A stretch of 64,000 bases of DNA from Ascarosepion bandense (GCA_037127315.1 JBBBDQ010001185.1:1392001-1456000), one strand, 5' to 3'. Counted from the first letter of the stretch, positions 35,801 to 45,865 are shown. Translations and numbers: made by a program. The notes: generated by a model not told the origin, from the letters alone.

Positions 35801-37560
35801 AAGTGGATTAGTTTAAGGAAATTTACAGAAATTTTTATTGCAACCATGAACATTAGTCTCAACTGATTCTTGATTGTTTTTTTTACTTTTTCCCAGTTAA
35901 TTCCAATAAATCTTTCTAAACAATATTTGAATCTTTGAAAAGATTCAACAAAATCTGGTTGTTTGGAGTGGGATTTAGGATACTTTGAATAGTGTTGAAA
36001 TGTCCATAATATATACAAAATTTGTAGTACAATTATTTTTAAGTCTTACTAAATAAAGCAGTATGACTTTGTCATATACAATGGTAAGTAAGCAGTCAAA
36101 AAATAGCATTTCATATAAATTAACAAAAAATAACATAATTTGGATAATATCGGGTTATGAAAAAAAAATTGTAGCATTTTTCATTAGGTTGCATTTGAAC
36201 ATGTGATTGTGTTTTGTACATGACTGAAATTTATCTTTTTATATGAATTGTGTTTGAATTCTGAATTTAAAATTGTTTTACATTAAAAGGGAAAATGGGA
36301 TGCCTTTTTTCATTATTTGATATTCTTTTTGTTCCAGAAAGTTAAGAAATCTATACAAATAGCAAAAAAGATACATACTCTTTATGGAGATGGTACCATA
36401 GTTGAGAGAACTGTTCATAAGTAGTTCACTAGATTTCAAAGTGGAATTTTTATCTGTAAAACTTAGAACATTCTAGTAGGCCTGAGAACCAAAATCAAAA
36501 TGCTGATTTAAAAATAACCTATTTCCCACAACAAAGGACATCAAAGAGATACTACACATATCATATATGATCAGTGTAAAGCATTTGAAAGCATTTGGCT
36601 ATAGGAATAACAATGATGTTTTGGCTGCTTCATGATATGCAGACCTCTAACAACAGAATCAATCTTTATCCTTATTTTTAATGTTTATTATAAACTAAAT
36701 CTTACACAAGATATTGCTCACATAAATGCAATCCTGAGAATTTTATTGATTGGTTAATATTAATTTTATTGTGAAAACATCTTTGTGATGTATTATTTTT
36801 AAAAAAAACTTTAGTTAAAGATTAGGCAGTTTTGTAATATTACAGAATTTAATAAGCAACAATAATTAATTCTTTGTTTGACACTTAATGGTTTTATTTT
36901 TTTGTGAAGATGGAAATGGCGTCAGCGGATCCGGATCACAATGTCAGGAAAGTATGAGACTGATGATCCAATTGAACTCCATGACCAGCAGCTGCAGTAT
37001 CCTGAGCATAGATTCACAGAGCATGTCCAAGAGCATGAGTTGTTCCACAAAGGCAGCAGCATGCCTTGCAAGGAGTCAAGACGAGTTCTTCCAGTGTTGG
37101 CACTTAATGAAGTTTTCATGGGAGAATCTTTATCTTCTCGGTAAATTGAGAAATTAATGCTAAAATTTACTTTAATTCTTTTAAACCTTCTAAAGTAGAA
37201 TGAATAATAAGAAATCCATACATTTCTAATGGAGAGCATGACTTCTCTGCAAAAAGAGAATCATAGTTGACAAAAATTTGAATTTAATCAGTGATATTTT
37301 CAACAGCATAAAACATAAAAAAATTTTCAACAACATAAAAGTTTCTTTAGCTCAATCGTAGTTAAAATTCAGCTTAATTTATTGATCATTTTTTTTTCTT
37401 TCAAGACTATGCAACATATATTTGAATCAAATTACTCTGCAGCTTTCACTGTTAGTATTTCTAAATTTCTGTTGGAGTAAAATCTTCTGAATTTATGTTT
37501 TCAGGTATATTTTTCTGTTGCTGATAACAAATTTTAAGTTAACTGAAAAATATAAATATT

Positions 37561-37594
<34 letters not shown>

Positions 37595-37617
37595 ATATAA
37601 TTTGCAATTATTTATTC

Positions 37618-37666
<49 letters not shown>

Positions 37667-39099
37667 GATTATTATATTTATTCAAAGTTGTATATGTATT
37701 GGTTATTATTACTTTCCACTTTTTACAGTTAAGAGGTTTTTCTGTATTAGTATTTATCAACTTAGCATTTTCTACTCTTGTTCATTTTTTTTTTTTTTTT
37801 TTTTTAATCAATTGATACTTTAGGTGTTCTCAAAAAGACAGTATAAATGATTTTATTGTATATTAATGACTTCATAACCTGCAAGTATTTTAGGCTTAAA
37901 TCCCGATATTTTCATTTTTTTGTATCTTGTATCTTTTTGTATAATTAACAAAATTTTAAATATTTTTCTGTTTATCTATTGTTTAATAATTTATCATGTT
38001 TTCTAGTGTTTTCATTTACCTGCATTGTGGTGAGTAATGGATATCGGCTTGGAATGAGAAATCAGAAAGCTAAAGTTTGAATCCCAGTTGAGTTTGTTAC
38101 ATTCACTTATGTGCTAAATAGAAAAGATATAAATCCATCTCTTCTTCCTCCAGATATCGGTTGAATAGAAGGACAGACTGGATTCTATGGTAACCAGTCT
38201 ACTGCAGAAAGAAATGGCAACCTACTGCAGGAAAATTTTCTACCTAGTCAATCATGGATCGAAAGAGACATGATTGCCTAAGTGTGTATCATTTATGGCA
38301 CTTAACTGACTGTACATTTTATATATTTAAAAAATTAAATTTTTTTAGCTTCTAAAACACATAATGTATATAAATGTTTATAACTGTACATTATGTTCCA
38401 AAGGTTGTCATAAATGGGAATGATAGAGATAAGCTCCACTGCCTATAAAATGCTTATGCGACATGTTTCAAATAGCCTCTGACAAGTAAGTCCAACTCCA
38501 AGCCAGAGAATGGGTGAAGGTAGAAAACTGGTACTTCCTTAGCCAGTTGCTTCAGGTAGATGGATCTCAACAGCACAAGAAGGAAAAACCTGATTTTAAA
38601 CCTTCACTGCCTTGCAGTCATATGCAAAACATGGAAAAGGCTATGAAGACAAAAGTAGAGCCCTGAAGGTGCTTGGCTGTCAACACTGACAATTTTCCTG
38701 CAATTTCTGCAGTCAAGTCATCCCCAAATGTAATGTCTGTATTTTATTAGATTTTGTTGATATGACTAAGAGGAGGCCTTGTACTTTCAACAGCACATAA
38801 CCTTAATATACTATCACCAGTCTAGGAGAAGGAAAACTCTGAATTCAAACCACCTGCTACCATGTAGGTCTTATCTCTTTAACTTCTGAGAAGTGGAAAA
38901 ACATTACTGCAAAAGGAATTGGTAAGCCATTGCCTATATTGCCTTTTAATGTCACCATGAACTACAATTGTGAGATCGAGAGGAGTTGTGACAGCGGTGG
39001 CACAAATGTGCTAACTGAATAAATGAATGAAATGTGATATGTTCACATGACTAATTTTGTAGCAATGAAAGGCAAGATTTTAACAAATACTAATTGTTT

Positions 39100-39151
<52 letters not shown>

Positions 39152-42100
39152 GTAAAAATTGAGGTTAAGTCACAGGTTAATTAACAAAATTTTCTCTTGG
39201 TAGAGTGAATTGCATCATGCTGCTCTTTTTCTCACATACGGTACCCAACTGACCCTACTATATTGTGCAGTTGACAAAAACAAAAATGCGCAATCACATA
39301 TCAAAAATACAGTAACTGTTCATATACAGGGTGTGGTGAGTAAATTGTTACTATTTTGTATTTTTAATATGTGATTGTGCATTTTTGTTTTTGATTTTGT
39401 CAACTGCACAATATAGTAGGGTCAGTTGGGTACTGTATAAGAGCATCATGATGCAATTCACTCTACCAGAAATTTTGAAATGGCATGCTGTACTGCTTGA
39501 TATTCACACCAGAAGCTGCAATCTGAACATTTCAAAGTATTCAGTGTGTTTGGGTGTTTGGATAATGCGGAGGATTTGGAAAGAATTGAATGAGCCTAAT
39601 GGTGATTATGAAGGTATAGGAGCTCTAAAATCTCACTCTGATTATTATAAGAAAAGAACACCTGAATTTGTTGGTGAGGGCCTCAGACTCCATGCAGAGG
39701 TCTACATCAAGTGCGTTGAGGAGGTAGTGCTGCCTTGGATCAAGTGGGGAGTTGCTGGAAGACCTTATGTCTGACAACAGAACTCTGCACCATGCCACTT
39801 AAGCAAGAAAACCCAATCATGGCTGTCAGACAATTTCTGTGACCACATCACCCTTACATCTGATCCCCCTGATGTCCCAGGCTGCAATCTCCTTGATGTG
39901 TGAAATGCAGCATTCATCAACTGAAACAAAGAGAACATCAAGAACAGATACAAGAGATTCACTGGAGGCCATGGTTGTAGCCAATGGTAGTTTTATTGAA
40001 TAAGTTTACTCTTTAGTATTTCAAGATATTCTCATGTAATTTTTGGTAAATATATCTGTTAAAATGAGATGTTAGTGTTATTTTTGTGTGATTTAGACAA
40101 TCCATCACACCCTGTAATAAAGGAAATTTGGCATTGGAGTGATAATGCTTGCAGTCGATATTTGTTTATCTCCCTTGGAAGGTATTGACTTTATTCTTGA
40201 TTTATAAAAAGTGAGAGAAAAAAACGTTTGAGTTGCAGTGGTACAGGTCAATGCAATTTTTAAGTCAATGTTACAATCAGCCAACTTATTTACTCTTCCA
40301 TAGTTTCTGATGACTTTTATTATATTACTGCTTGAAATTTTAGATGGCAGATACTGGATAAATTTTTCCTTTATTCAGAAGTGAACTAGTGACACTACTG
40401 ACATGATGAGGTTGGCCTCATTCTTCTATTAACAATACCTACACAGAGTTGATTATTTCTTACACAAATCTGTTATTGCTGTTGGTACAATATTGTCATA
40501 ATTGGAGGTACTTCATGCACTCAATAAATGTTTACTGTTGGTTCAAATATGTTGAATATTTTTCTTCATAGAAAATTTAACTATAAATGATGTGATCCAA
40601 AATTGCAATGTTCTTGATATGACTGTGCAAGAAGCTGTGAACGTTTTGTTTAAAGTGTAGATTTATTGTTGTTATTATTTATATTATTTGCTTCTTGTAT
40701 GATACATTTAGTATCCATAATGGTGTGTGTGTGTATATATATATATATATTCAGTTAAACAAAAAATATCCTTGATAATGGCTAAGAATTATTTGAAAAT
40801 GCTTGGATCTGCAGATCACTTGAACAGTTTTTACACACATCTATGACTGCAAGAAACATTTCACAAAAAGCTTAATCACATTGTTTTGTCAGTCGTCTTC
40901 AATGAAACTTGTATAAAAGAGATCGCTCCCCAAATGCGCAATTATTTGTGTGTGTGTTAAAGGTATCTAGTATCAGCAGGTAGACTGATTTTGATTGACA
41001 TTTAACTTAGTGCCTCCACAGAAATGCAATGCCTAAAGTTTAAAATGAACTGCATAAAAAAATTTGTCTTAAAAAAGTTAACTGTCATTTGTTTGATCAG
41101 CCTGAAATGTACCTGATAAGACTGATTAATAATAACTTGAATATTCATTTCAATAGAAACTCAAAGACAAACTAAAAGTGGAAGGCAAAAATGTCAGTTC
41201 CTTAAAATACATATTGAAACAAACCGATTATTAATAATTGAAGCTGAATTCCAATTTTTACTTATGAATGTGGAATAAATCTCAAAAGAACTTTGACATG
41301 CTGTTTATTTAACAGTGATATTACTTTTTTCTTTTACTCAGAAATGATGATTATTGAAATTCAAATTCTTTTCAGCTGTGATCCACTTTTTGCACAGAAT
41401 TTATACTCTAGCTAATGTTGTCTGGTTCTTTATATACTTATAGATGCTGAATATTTATTAATAGTAAAATAATCATACAATAAATTTGCAATTTTTTAAT
41501 TTAACTGATGAATAATACTATTTACATACCAAATTTTTCAGTTTAAAAAAAATAAAGGGTTGTTTAGAAAACAATGATTGCTGATCAGTCAGTCCTTTCA
41601 AATACTGAAAGAAAATAATTACCTGCTAATTTGCATACAAATAACTATTTATAAAATAGTTTTGTATTTAACATTGATGTTAATACATATAGCTTTGCAG
41701 CATCATTTTAAATATTTTTCTAAAATATAAAAAAAATTATACTTAATTTTTTTTTTATTTAAAAAAAAAATCCAATGTGTGATTACATTTTTAATTTTAT
41801 AACTTGAGTTTCTTTGTGTGAAAGAAATGTAAATACTTATTTTCTGATTTTGTTCATGGTGATTTAATGAGTATCATTTTTTTTTTCTCAGTGTGTCCTA
41901 CTATGAACTAATGTTAGACAATGCACCAAGGATCAAATTAAAAAGTTCTGGAATTACTGTCTGTACAGGCACTGGATCAAGTTCTTGGCATTTTCATATT
42001 AATCATGTGCCACAGCAATCTGTTAAAGAGATTCTAAAATTAGGTGAATATTTGCCTATGACTATTTTCTGTTGACTTTTTATTTTAAATTGTCATTAGT

Positions 42101-43969
42101 ACACTAGTCAGCATCTAAATTTGTCCTTAAATGATTAACAAATTTGAAAGTTTTCACCTTTTGAAACTGAAATACAATTAAATTTCATTGCTAATTTACT
42201 TTTATTAATTATATCCAATGAAGTGTTTTTCTTTTCAAATTAAATTTAAATTCTATACTTATCTATGAATTAGTTATGTCTAATTGAAAAATCATGAAAT
42301 CCACTGAATTTTTACAGAAATCTTTAAAGATGATTAAAATATTTTAAAAATTGCTTTTAATTTTTTTTGTTGTTGATGTATTTGCTTATCAAACATTTCT
42401 CATGCTTTATTACATAAGCTGATATCAGCTTTTACCAAAAGAACAAAAAAACAAACTATACTATTGTTACTTTTCCTTCTTAGCAAGCAAAGTTGCTGGA
42501 TGCAATCCACATACATGGAATAATTCAGTTGTAAAAGAAGTGACAGAAAAATTCAACCAGTCTTTATGGTTTGATGCTGAAGAACTTAAAATGGCGTATA
42601 CAATTCGTGATCCTGTTATGAACAGTTAGTATTGATTATCTGTCCTCTGAAAATAAACATCTGTTTTTATTATCAATTCATGTGTTATGTAAAAAGATAG
42701 GATTGTGTTAAAATTATTAGGTCTTCAACTTCATGATAATCATACAATGCAAGAACCCAAATGAAAAAAAAATTTACCGAAATTAGTAATATTTGCAAAA
42801 AATTTAAATGCCTTTTCTTTATCAGTTGATTAATTCTTCTGTAAGCTTACTGACATATGTATAAGTAAACCTTTTATAAAAATTCCCTTTTCTAATGTAT
42901 TCACATCAAATAAGTGGTTAATGGTTTATTCACAGGTGTATTTCAAATTCCTAACCCACGGGGATGTGTTAAAAAGTAAGTTTTGACCAACTTTATCTGT
43001 TTCATTTCATTCTTTCAATATTGTTAGAGTATGAAAATATTTTCTGTAATGCCTGATTATAAGAAAAGTTTGTTTTGAATTTGCTTTTATGTTTTGGGTA
43101 CCTTTCCTTCTAATATTAACAAACAGTGTAAAAATCAATGTGATCAAAATTAAAAGACCTACAAGATAAAGAACAGATGATTTAGTGTTTGTATGTAGAG
43201 CAAAGGAAAAGGCAACAAATGGTATGTTTAAGGACAACAAAGTATAAGAGAAATGTAGCACTAGTCAAAAAATAGAGAAAAAAAAAAGATCACAACTCAT
43301 CTGTCAGCTTAGTGCATTGCTAAAAGGAAATGAAGAGCTATCTTTATATTCTGATAGCTACTCTTTGTCTTTACTTATTGAAAGGAACCAAACCTATAAG
43401 TGTCATTCTTTCACAGCTAGACTGCAAACACTATATGTTTACATTTAAATTCCTAGCTGTTACCTATTCCTTGACCTTTTGATGATGTCATCATCTGTGG
43501 CCAATCAACATTTGCTACACACAAACTTGGGTTGTCTTTCTTTTTTGAAGTTAGGAGTGATAGACTGCAATAACTACAAAACCTGCTTTGTATAGAATTG
43601 AGTTTATAATTCGCACAGCTAATGCACAGTATTTGAAACAGTGCTTGCTGAAGTATTAAATAAAAATACACACAAGTTGGTGACTAATAAGAGTTAAATG
43701 ATGAGCAGAATGATAAATTTGCTAGTAAAACTATCATTTTGTGACATTTTTTAAAATTTTATTTCAGTCATTTTGTTAAAGGAATGAGATTAGTTTGTGA
43801 CTATTTAACACATTTGCTTTTCATTCTTTCCAGACTGACTGTGCATTCTCGTATGTGGGATGCTTGTCTTGTTGTTGATGGTGGGTCTTCATTTGCCTTT
43901 AATGATGCTGCTGAAGCCACCTTGGAAATTCATGAAGAGGATGCCCTGCGGACTATCACTCTGGACTAA
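17173..43969 (+). CDS. NADK2: NAD kinase 2, mitochondrial (5' part missing), eight exons
   Basis: NADK2 phosphorylates NAD (and NADH) to NADP(H) in the mitochondrial matrix. Eight exons (17173-17261, 33725-33895, 35424-35516, 36910-37140, 41892-42043, 42484-42624, 42936-42975, 43834-43969) join in phase into 1053 nt, 350 residues plus stop; all introns are GT-AG. Diagnostic motifs are VISAGGDGTFLSAASK (the GGDG NAD-kinase loop), NTDPARSEGHLCLP, LALNEVFMGESLSSR (NE motif), CTGTGSSSWHFHINH (nucleotide-binding TG-rich loop) and DACLVVDGGSSFAFND near the end. These follow the animal NADK2 pattern rather than cytosolic NADK. Human NADK2 is about 440 residues, so roughly 90 amino-terminal residues with the targeting peptide are missing. 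No start codon is seen; the first exon opens in mid-protein. No frame damage is visible, so this is a working gene. Confidence 0.95.
18633..19148 (+). mobile_element. Helitron-like nonautonomous element inserted in LINE copy A
   Basis: It starts TCTAAATCTAAAC and ends CCGAGCAATGCCAGGC...CTGCTAGTAA, a small hairpin followed by CTAG, as in Helitron 3' ends. It contains a (TA)n tract at 18929-18975 and no coding capacity. Removing 18633-19148 restores the LINE reading frame (DVLT-ITERV) exactly. The bases GTAA occur at both edges, so the exact ends are ambiguous by four bases or a 4-bp duplication exists. Confidence 0.65.
18929..18975. repeat. (TA)n microsatellite
   Basis: Lies inside the Helitron-like element. 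Confidence 0.95.
19456..21492 (+). mobile_element. Jockey/CR1-type LINE, copy B, 5'-truncated
   Basis: A younger copy on the opposite strand to copy A, inserted inside it. It begins in the linker before the RT (NECKRTLNDTKQLFAERMRQ), carries the RT to the carboxy end, a 3'UTR and the tail GGTGAAATGATTAAAAAAAA. 5' truncation is normal for LINE insertion. Its GC content is clearly above the surrounding intron, showing its younger age. Confidence 0.92.
19460..21285 (+). pseudogene. LINE copy B reverse transcriptase pseudogene
   Basis: The long open stretch 19577-20548 covers most RT motifs: NYRPISLLPIFGKVFEAIIN, QYGFRFARSTADLLT, ALDISKAFDRVWHSGLL (motif A Asp), GVPQGSILGPTLFLIFINDL and GIYADDTTIYSR (the YADD active site). 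A stop at 20546-20548 interrupts the frame, which resumes at 20561-20995 (WGKKWLVNFNSSKTKLLS, ESILHIYKSTIRPCMEYCCH). About four bases are lost near 21010 and the last part (20992-21285) is in another frame (FFSRTSRLWNSLP). A few single changes separate it from an intact protein end. Confidence 0.9.
22321..23379. other. AT-rich intron sequence
   Basis: No element or exon recognised. Confidence 0.5.
23380..24612 (+). mobile_element. mariner element, copy 2 (same family as 4490-5750)
   Basis: 5' end ACACTTCACTCAATAAGTCC, 3' end the inverse (GATTTGTTGAGTGATGT), flanked by TA at 23378-23379 and 24613-24614. About 1.23 kb, the usual mariner size. It has its own transposase pseudogene and lies in the NADK2 intron in the same orientation as the gene. 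Confidence 0.92.
23562..24550 (+). pseudogene. mariner transposase pseudogene, copy 2
   Basis: Starts MEKSEFRVLIKHC as in copy 1, with a G-run at about 23610-23617 that shifts the frame. Helix-turn-helix part: LNISEGSIFTILHEYLSMRK near 23827. Catalytic region: YQDNTPCHKST near 24252 and IHPILQTWSS, where a shift has replaced the HPPYSPDL string. KDKPFYKK near 24463 and GATGAATAA at 24542-24550 mark the end. Stops near 23797, 23983 and 24053 confirm it is inactive. Confidence 0.88.
24761..24797. repeat. (TA)n microsatellite
   Basis: Uninterrupted dinucleotide repeat. Confidence 0.95.
25504..25576. repeat. (CA)n(TA)n(CA)n(TG)n compound microsatellite
   Basis: The CA and TG blocks make the run partly self-complementary. 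Confidence 0.95.
26883..27722 (-). mobile_element. CAGGGTG-ended Tc1/mariner element, copy 1
   Basis: On the - strand it starts TACAGGGTGCGATGAGTAAA near 27722, as does the copy at 39327. The start of the transposase (MMQFTPPEIW-like) lies near 27600. At the other end AFTNLNKEIVQKRGRRFQSH (about 27110-27050) is the carboxy end of this transposase family. The left TIR is eroded. Multiple frame breaks make it a relic. Confidence 0.78.
28254..28307 (+). other. splice-flanked 54-base segment (candidate cryptic or poison exon)
   Basis: A strong pyrimidine tract with CTTTCAG precedes it and GTAGGA follows it. In the NADK2 phase it would introduce an early TGA, and there is no NADK2 similarity. It may be a cryptic exon, a noncoding exon or chance. 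Confidence 0.2.
28738..28764. repeat. (CA)n microsatellite
   Basis: Uninterrupted CA dinucleotides. Confidence 0.95.
32802..32842. repeat. (TG)n(TA)n microsatellite
   Basis: Compound dinucleotide repeat. Confidence 0.95.
33725..33895 (+). CDS. NADK2: NADK2 exon with the GGDG motif
   Basis: Acceptor TTCTGCAG, donor GTGAAT. It encodes WADVVISAGGDGTFLSAASK, the phosphate-binding GGDG loop that defines NAD kinases, and IGINTDPA. Phase 2 at both ends, joining ...PA-R-SEGH across the next intron. Confidence 0.97.
33896..35423 (+). other. NADK2 intron
   Basis: AT-rich, no element recognised; contains a perfect 13-bp inverted repeat at 34319-34346. Confidence 0.85.
35424..35516 (+). CDS. NADK2: NADK2 exon (SEGHLCLP)
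   Basis: Acceptor CTTTAG, donor GTAAGT. Encodes SEGHLCLPKKKAQDLPSIQ and the following FNKIISGDF, aligned with SEGHLCLP...GEF of vertebrate NADK2. Confidence 0.97.
35517..36909 (+). other. NADK2 intron with a SETMAR-type mariner fragment
   Basis: AT-rich apart from the transposase fragment at 36336-36620. Confidence 0.85.
36336..36620 (+). pseudogene. SETMAR-type mariner transposase fragment
   Basis: Reads KSIQIAKKIHTLYGDGTIVE then RTVHK, a stop in place of the usual Trp, then FTRFQSG. This matches the amino-terminal helix-turn-helix part of mariner transposases of the SETMAR type (IxxVYGxxxIxExTVxKWFxRFxxG). About 290 bp before the next NADK2 exon. No terminal repeats were recognised. Confidence 0.68.
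36910..37140 (+). CDS. NADK2: NADK2 exon (WRQRIR to NEVFMGE)
   Basis: Acceptor GTGAAG, donor GTAAAT. Encodes WKWRQRIRITM at the start, a variable polar central loop, and VLALNEVFMGESLSSR at the end with the conserved Asn-Glu pair. The loop differs from vertebrates, as usual for this region. Confidence 0.96.
37622..37664. repeat. (TA)n microsatellite
   Basis: Uninterrupted dinucleotide repeat following a poly(T) run. Confidence 0.95.
38022..38313 (+). repeat. tRNA-derived SINE, copy 2
   Basis: Head GTGGTGAGTAATGGATATCG, B-box-like GTTTGAATCCCAG, body with ACCAGTCTACTGCAGAAAG, a hairpin CAATCATG/CATGATTG at 38249-38276, and the tail GGCACTTAACTGACTG. Confidence 0.8.
38420..39030. repeat. unclassified dispersed-repeat-like block
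   Basis: A less AT-rich noncoding block in the intron with no open frame. It holds GAATTCAAACCACC near 38850, which looks like a Pol III B box, and ends in GAATAAATGAATGAAATG, a simple tail. These suggest one or two SINE-like units, but no second copy is present in the window. Confidence 0.35.
39103..39149. repeat. (TA)n microsatellite
   Basis: Uninterrupted dinucleotide repeat. Confidence 0.95.
39185..39478. repeat. inverted duplication of a mariner 5' end
   Basis: Arms 39185-39316 and 39347-39478 are inverse complements with few differences, separated by 30 bases that contain the CAGGGTG terminal repeat of the right-hand element. The left arm is a truncated, inverted copy of the element's first 130 or so bases; it keeps GAGAAAAAGAGCAGCATGATG, part of which the right arm has lost. 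Confidence 0.85.
39327..40114 (+). mobile_element. CAGGGTG-ended Tc1/mariner element, copy 2
   Basis: Ends CAGGGTGTGGTGAGTAAATT and the inverse GGATTGTCTAAA-type sequence; flanked by TA at 39325-39326 and 40115-40116. About 790 bp, so shorter than a full mariner: internal deletions are likely. Confidence 0.88.
39447..40000 (+). pseudogene. Tc1/mariner transposase pseudogene
   Basis: Starts MMQFTLPEILKWHAVLLD. Catalytic part: EEVVLPWIKWGVAGRPYV then, after a stop, QQNSAPCHLSKKTQSWLSDN, which carries the second catalytic-Asp region (here QNSAPCH instead of QDSAPCH, so the Asp is lost). Then CNLLDV, a stop, and NAAFIN. The segment between the DNA-binding part and the catalytic part is mostly deleted. 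Confidence 0.82.
41892..42043 (+). CDS. NADK2: NADK2 exon (CTGTGSSSW)
   Basis: Acceptor TTTCTCAG, donor GTGAAT. Encodes VSYYELMLDNAP and ITVCTGTGSSSWHFHINHV, the Thr/Gly-rich nucleotide-binding loop. Ends in phase 1. Confidence 0.97.
42484..42624 (+). CDS. NADK2: NADK2 exon
   Basis: Acceptor CTTCTTAG, donor GTTAGT. Encodes VVKEVTEKFNQSLWFDAEEL and the following MAYTIRDPVMN, matching the EKVTNEYNESLLYSPEE...SIREPI region of vertebrate NADK2. Confidence 0.96.
42936..42975 (+). CDS. NADK2: NADK2 micro-exon, 40 nt
   Basis: Acceptor TTCACAG, donor GTAAGT. Encodes VFQIPNPRGCVK and keeps the frame between its neighbours. It is too short for ORF-based finding, but the phase match on both sides (1 in, 2 carried out) supports it. 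Confidence 0.93.
42976..43833 (+). other. NADK2 last intron
   Basis: AT-rich with a somewhat less AT-rich part at 43440-43680; nothing recognised. Confidence 0.8.
43834..43969 (+). CDS. NADK2: NADK2 terminal exon with stop
   Basis: Acceptor CTTTCCAG. Encodes LTVHSRMWDACLVVDGGSSF and on to EEDALRTITLD with TAA at 43967-43969. The ending matches the EDELRTVLLE end of vertebrate NADK2, so the carboxy terminus is complete. Confidence 0.97.
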
Positions 43970-44400
43970 TGTGGCCTGATGATAATCCTGACATTTTATA
44001 ACACAGTCTTTCATTTTGCTTGTAATTCCTGAGAACAATTCTGTTTTTACTGGTTTCCTTTGCTCAATGAAATGTCTTCAATCATGCTTCATGTTATACT
44101 ATGGGGATTATAGTTCATAATTTCATAAAGATAAAATCACTTAATAATCCAATTCATCCACTGTTCAAAATGTTTTAGATCTGTATTTTTTCTTTAGAGA
44201 AAAACATTTTTTACAATTCAAGCCATTACAATTTTACTTTTGTTCAGATTAAAATATAGTCTATTTTAAACTGTTTTGTTAATCAGGATTATTATAGATT
44301 TCCAAAACTGTATATTTGCAAATTGCATTGCTTGTCTTCCTACAGTTAAATAAAAACTTTGGAATGTTTTATTTATTTGTAATAAACAGCTTTTTTTTTT
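43970..44400 (+). other. NADK2 3'UTR (approximate)
   Basis: Follows the stop codon. AATAAA occurs at 44349-44354 and 44381-44386; the second is followed by a long T-rich run and (GT)n at 44391-44426, a good downstream element. The cleavage site is inferred. Confidence 0.6.
44381..44386 (+). terminator. probable NADK2 polyadenylation signal
   Basis: AATAAA with a U-rich then GU-rich stretch immediately downstream. The earlier AATAAA at 44349 is an alternative. Confidence 0.55.
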
Positions 44401-45150
44401 CTTTTTTTTTTTTTGTGTGTGTGTGACCCCAAATAAATATAGCATTTTTGGCTTAGTTACTCAAGTCTACAAAAATAGCTTTTCCCATTGTTTAGGGTTT
44501 CAAAATGTCCTCCCATGTATAGTATCTTAAATAATGCTATTTGAAAAAGGGAAATTTGGTTTAAGATTTAGAATTACATTTAGTAGCATCAAATAGTGAC
44601 ATAAAATTTATTTGTTGTTGCTTTAAAAAAATGTACAGATGCATACTAAATGTAGCCAATCATGTCATAAGCAATGAATTTGGGCTCCAGTGTTTTATTT
44701 TTTATTGTTATTTATAACACTATTACACTAATCTGAACATTACAATCATCTCTTTTGACTCTTAGAATCAGAATATTTTTGTATTCTATATAAACGTCTA
44801 CTTAGATGATTTTATCACCAGTAAGTGGCAATTAGTGTATAAAAATTAAAGCTGTAAGGATTTACTATTTGTGGATTATGGTTACTTTTTTAAAGAAATA
44901 TATAAGCAGTTGATGTTAAATTTGAAATACAAGTTGGGTGCTGAAAAGTTCTCAACACTTCTTAAAATCTAACCAAATACTTAAACCGCTTCGCTTCTTG
45001 GTTGGTTCAAAAACTTTTTATCACTTTTTGTGCATATAAAAAACACACAAAATAGTAAAATAGAATTGATATTATAGACTTATTTGGCATGAGTGTATAT
45101 TTGTATTTTCTGTTTGTCAAAAATGTTAAAAACACTGCAAATTACAATAA

Positions 45151-45186
45151 GTTATTTCACAGGGTTAATAGACCCTGTGAAATAAC
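45151..45186. repeat. perfect 15-bp inverted repeat with 6-base loop
   Basis: GTTATTTCACAGGGT, loop TAATAG, ACCCTGTGAAATAAC. Possible end or footprint of a small DNA element; function unknown. Confidence 0.9.
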
Positions 45187-45864
45187 ATACTTGTTACATT
45201 GACATCTTTCTTTTTTTACTTTGCAGAATTGTGACTGCATGCATATCCATAGACACAAGCATTTGGCTAGAATATAAACTAAAAAGAATTTAAATGCTGT
45301 TCCAAGGAGTTTGGCTTGCACAAAATGATATCACATATGAATCAAACAGTTTTTTAAATCTTAGTCTGTATAAATTATTTTAATTTTATAAGAAGCTTAA
45401 CAATTCAAATTTTGTCCTAAAACTGCACTCTGCCATGCATCTGTAAACAATACTAAATTATTGTTTCTATCTCTTTTAAATAACTAAACACTTAGTTCCT
45501 CACAGATAAAAATAAAAATGAGATTAGTTTATAGAATATGAAAAACATTGTCAAGAAAGACAAGACTTCTCTTTTCATTTTTAACGATATAATTTGATTT
45601 GCTTATTCTCAGTTTATTTTTGTTTTTTGTTTTTTTTAAAAATAATTTTAGTTCTTTTTACAAAAAGAAAACTAATTAAAATTTAAAGTCAAGATTTCCT
45701 TGCATTTTTTTTTTCTTCCTGGTAAAATTTTTTTATTTTTTTATTTATTTATTTTTTTTTTCAGTCATTTAAAGAATTTAAGGAAATTTTAAAAATGTTC
45801 AATTTAAATATATTTGTGTATTAAGTATTTTAGAAAATCTTTAATACCAATTCTAAAATATATG

Positions 45865-45865
<1 letters not shown>

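Larger units (their letters stand above)
37141..41891 (+). other. NADK2 intron with SINE, unclassified repeat and mariner
   Basis: Contains poly(T) at 37563-37590 and 37787-37806, (TA)n at 37622-37664 and 39103-39149, a SINE (38022-38313), an unclassified repeat (38420-39030), a mariner (39327-40114) and a short TG/TA run near 40723-40750. 40120-41891 otherwise shows nothing. Confidence 0.85.

Noticed and set aside
36922..37239. 105-codon open frame on the - strand
   Set aside because: Antisense shadow of the NADK2 exon at 36910-37140.
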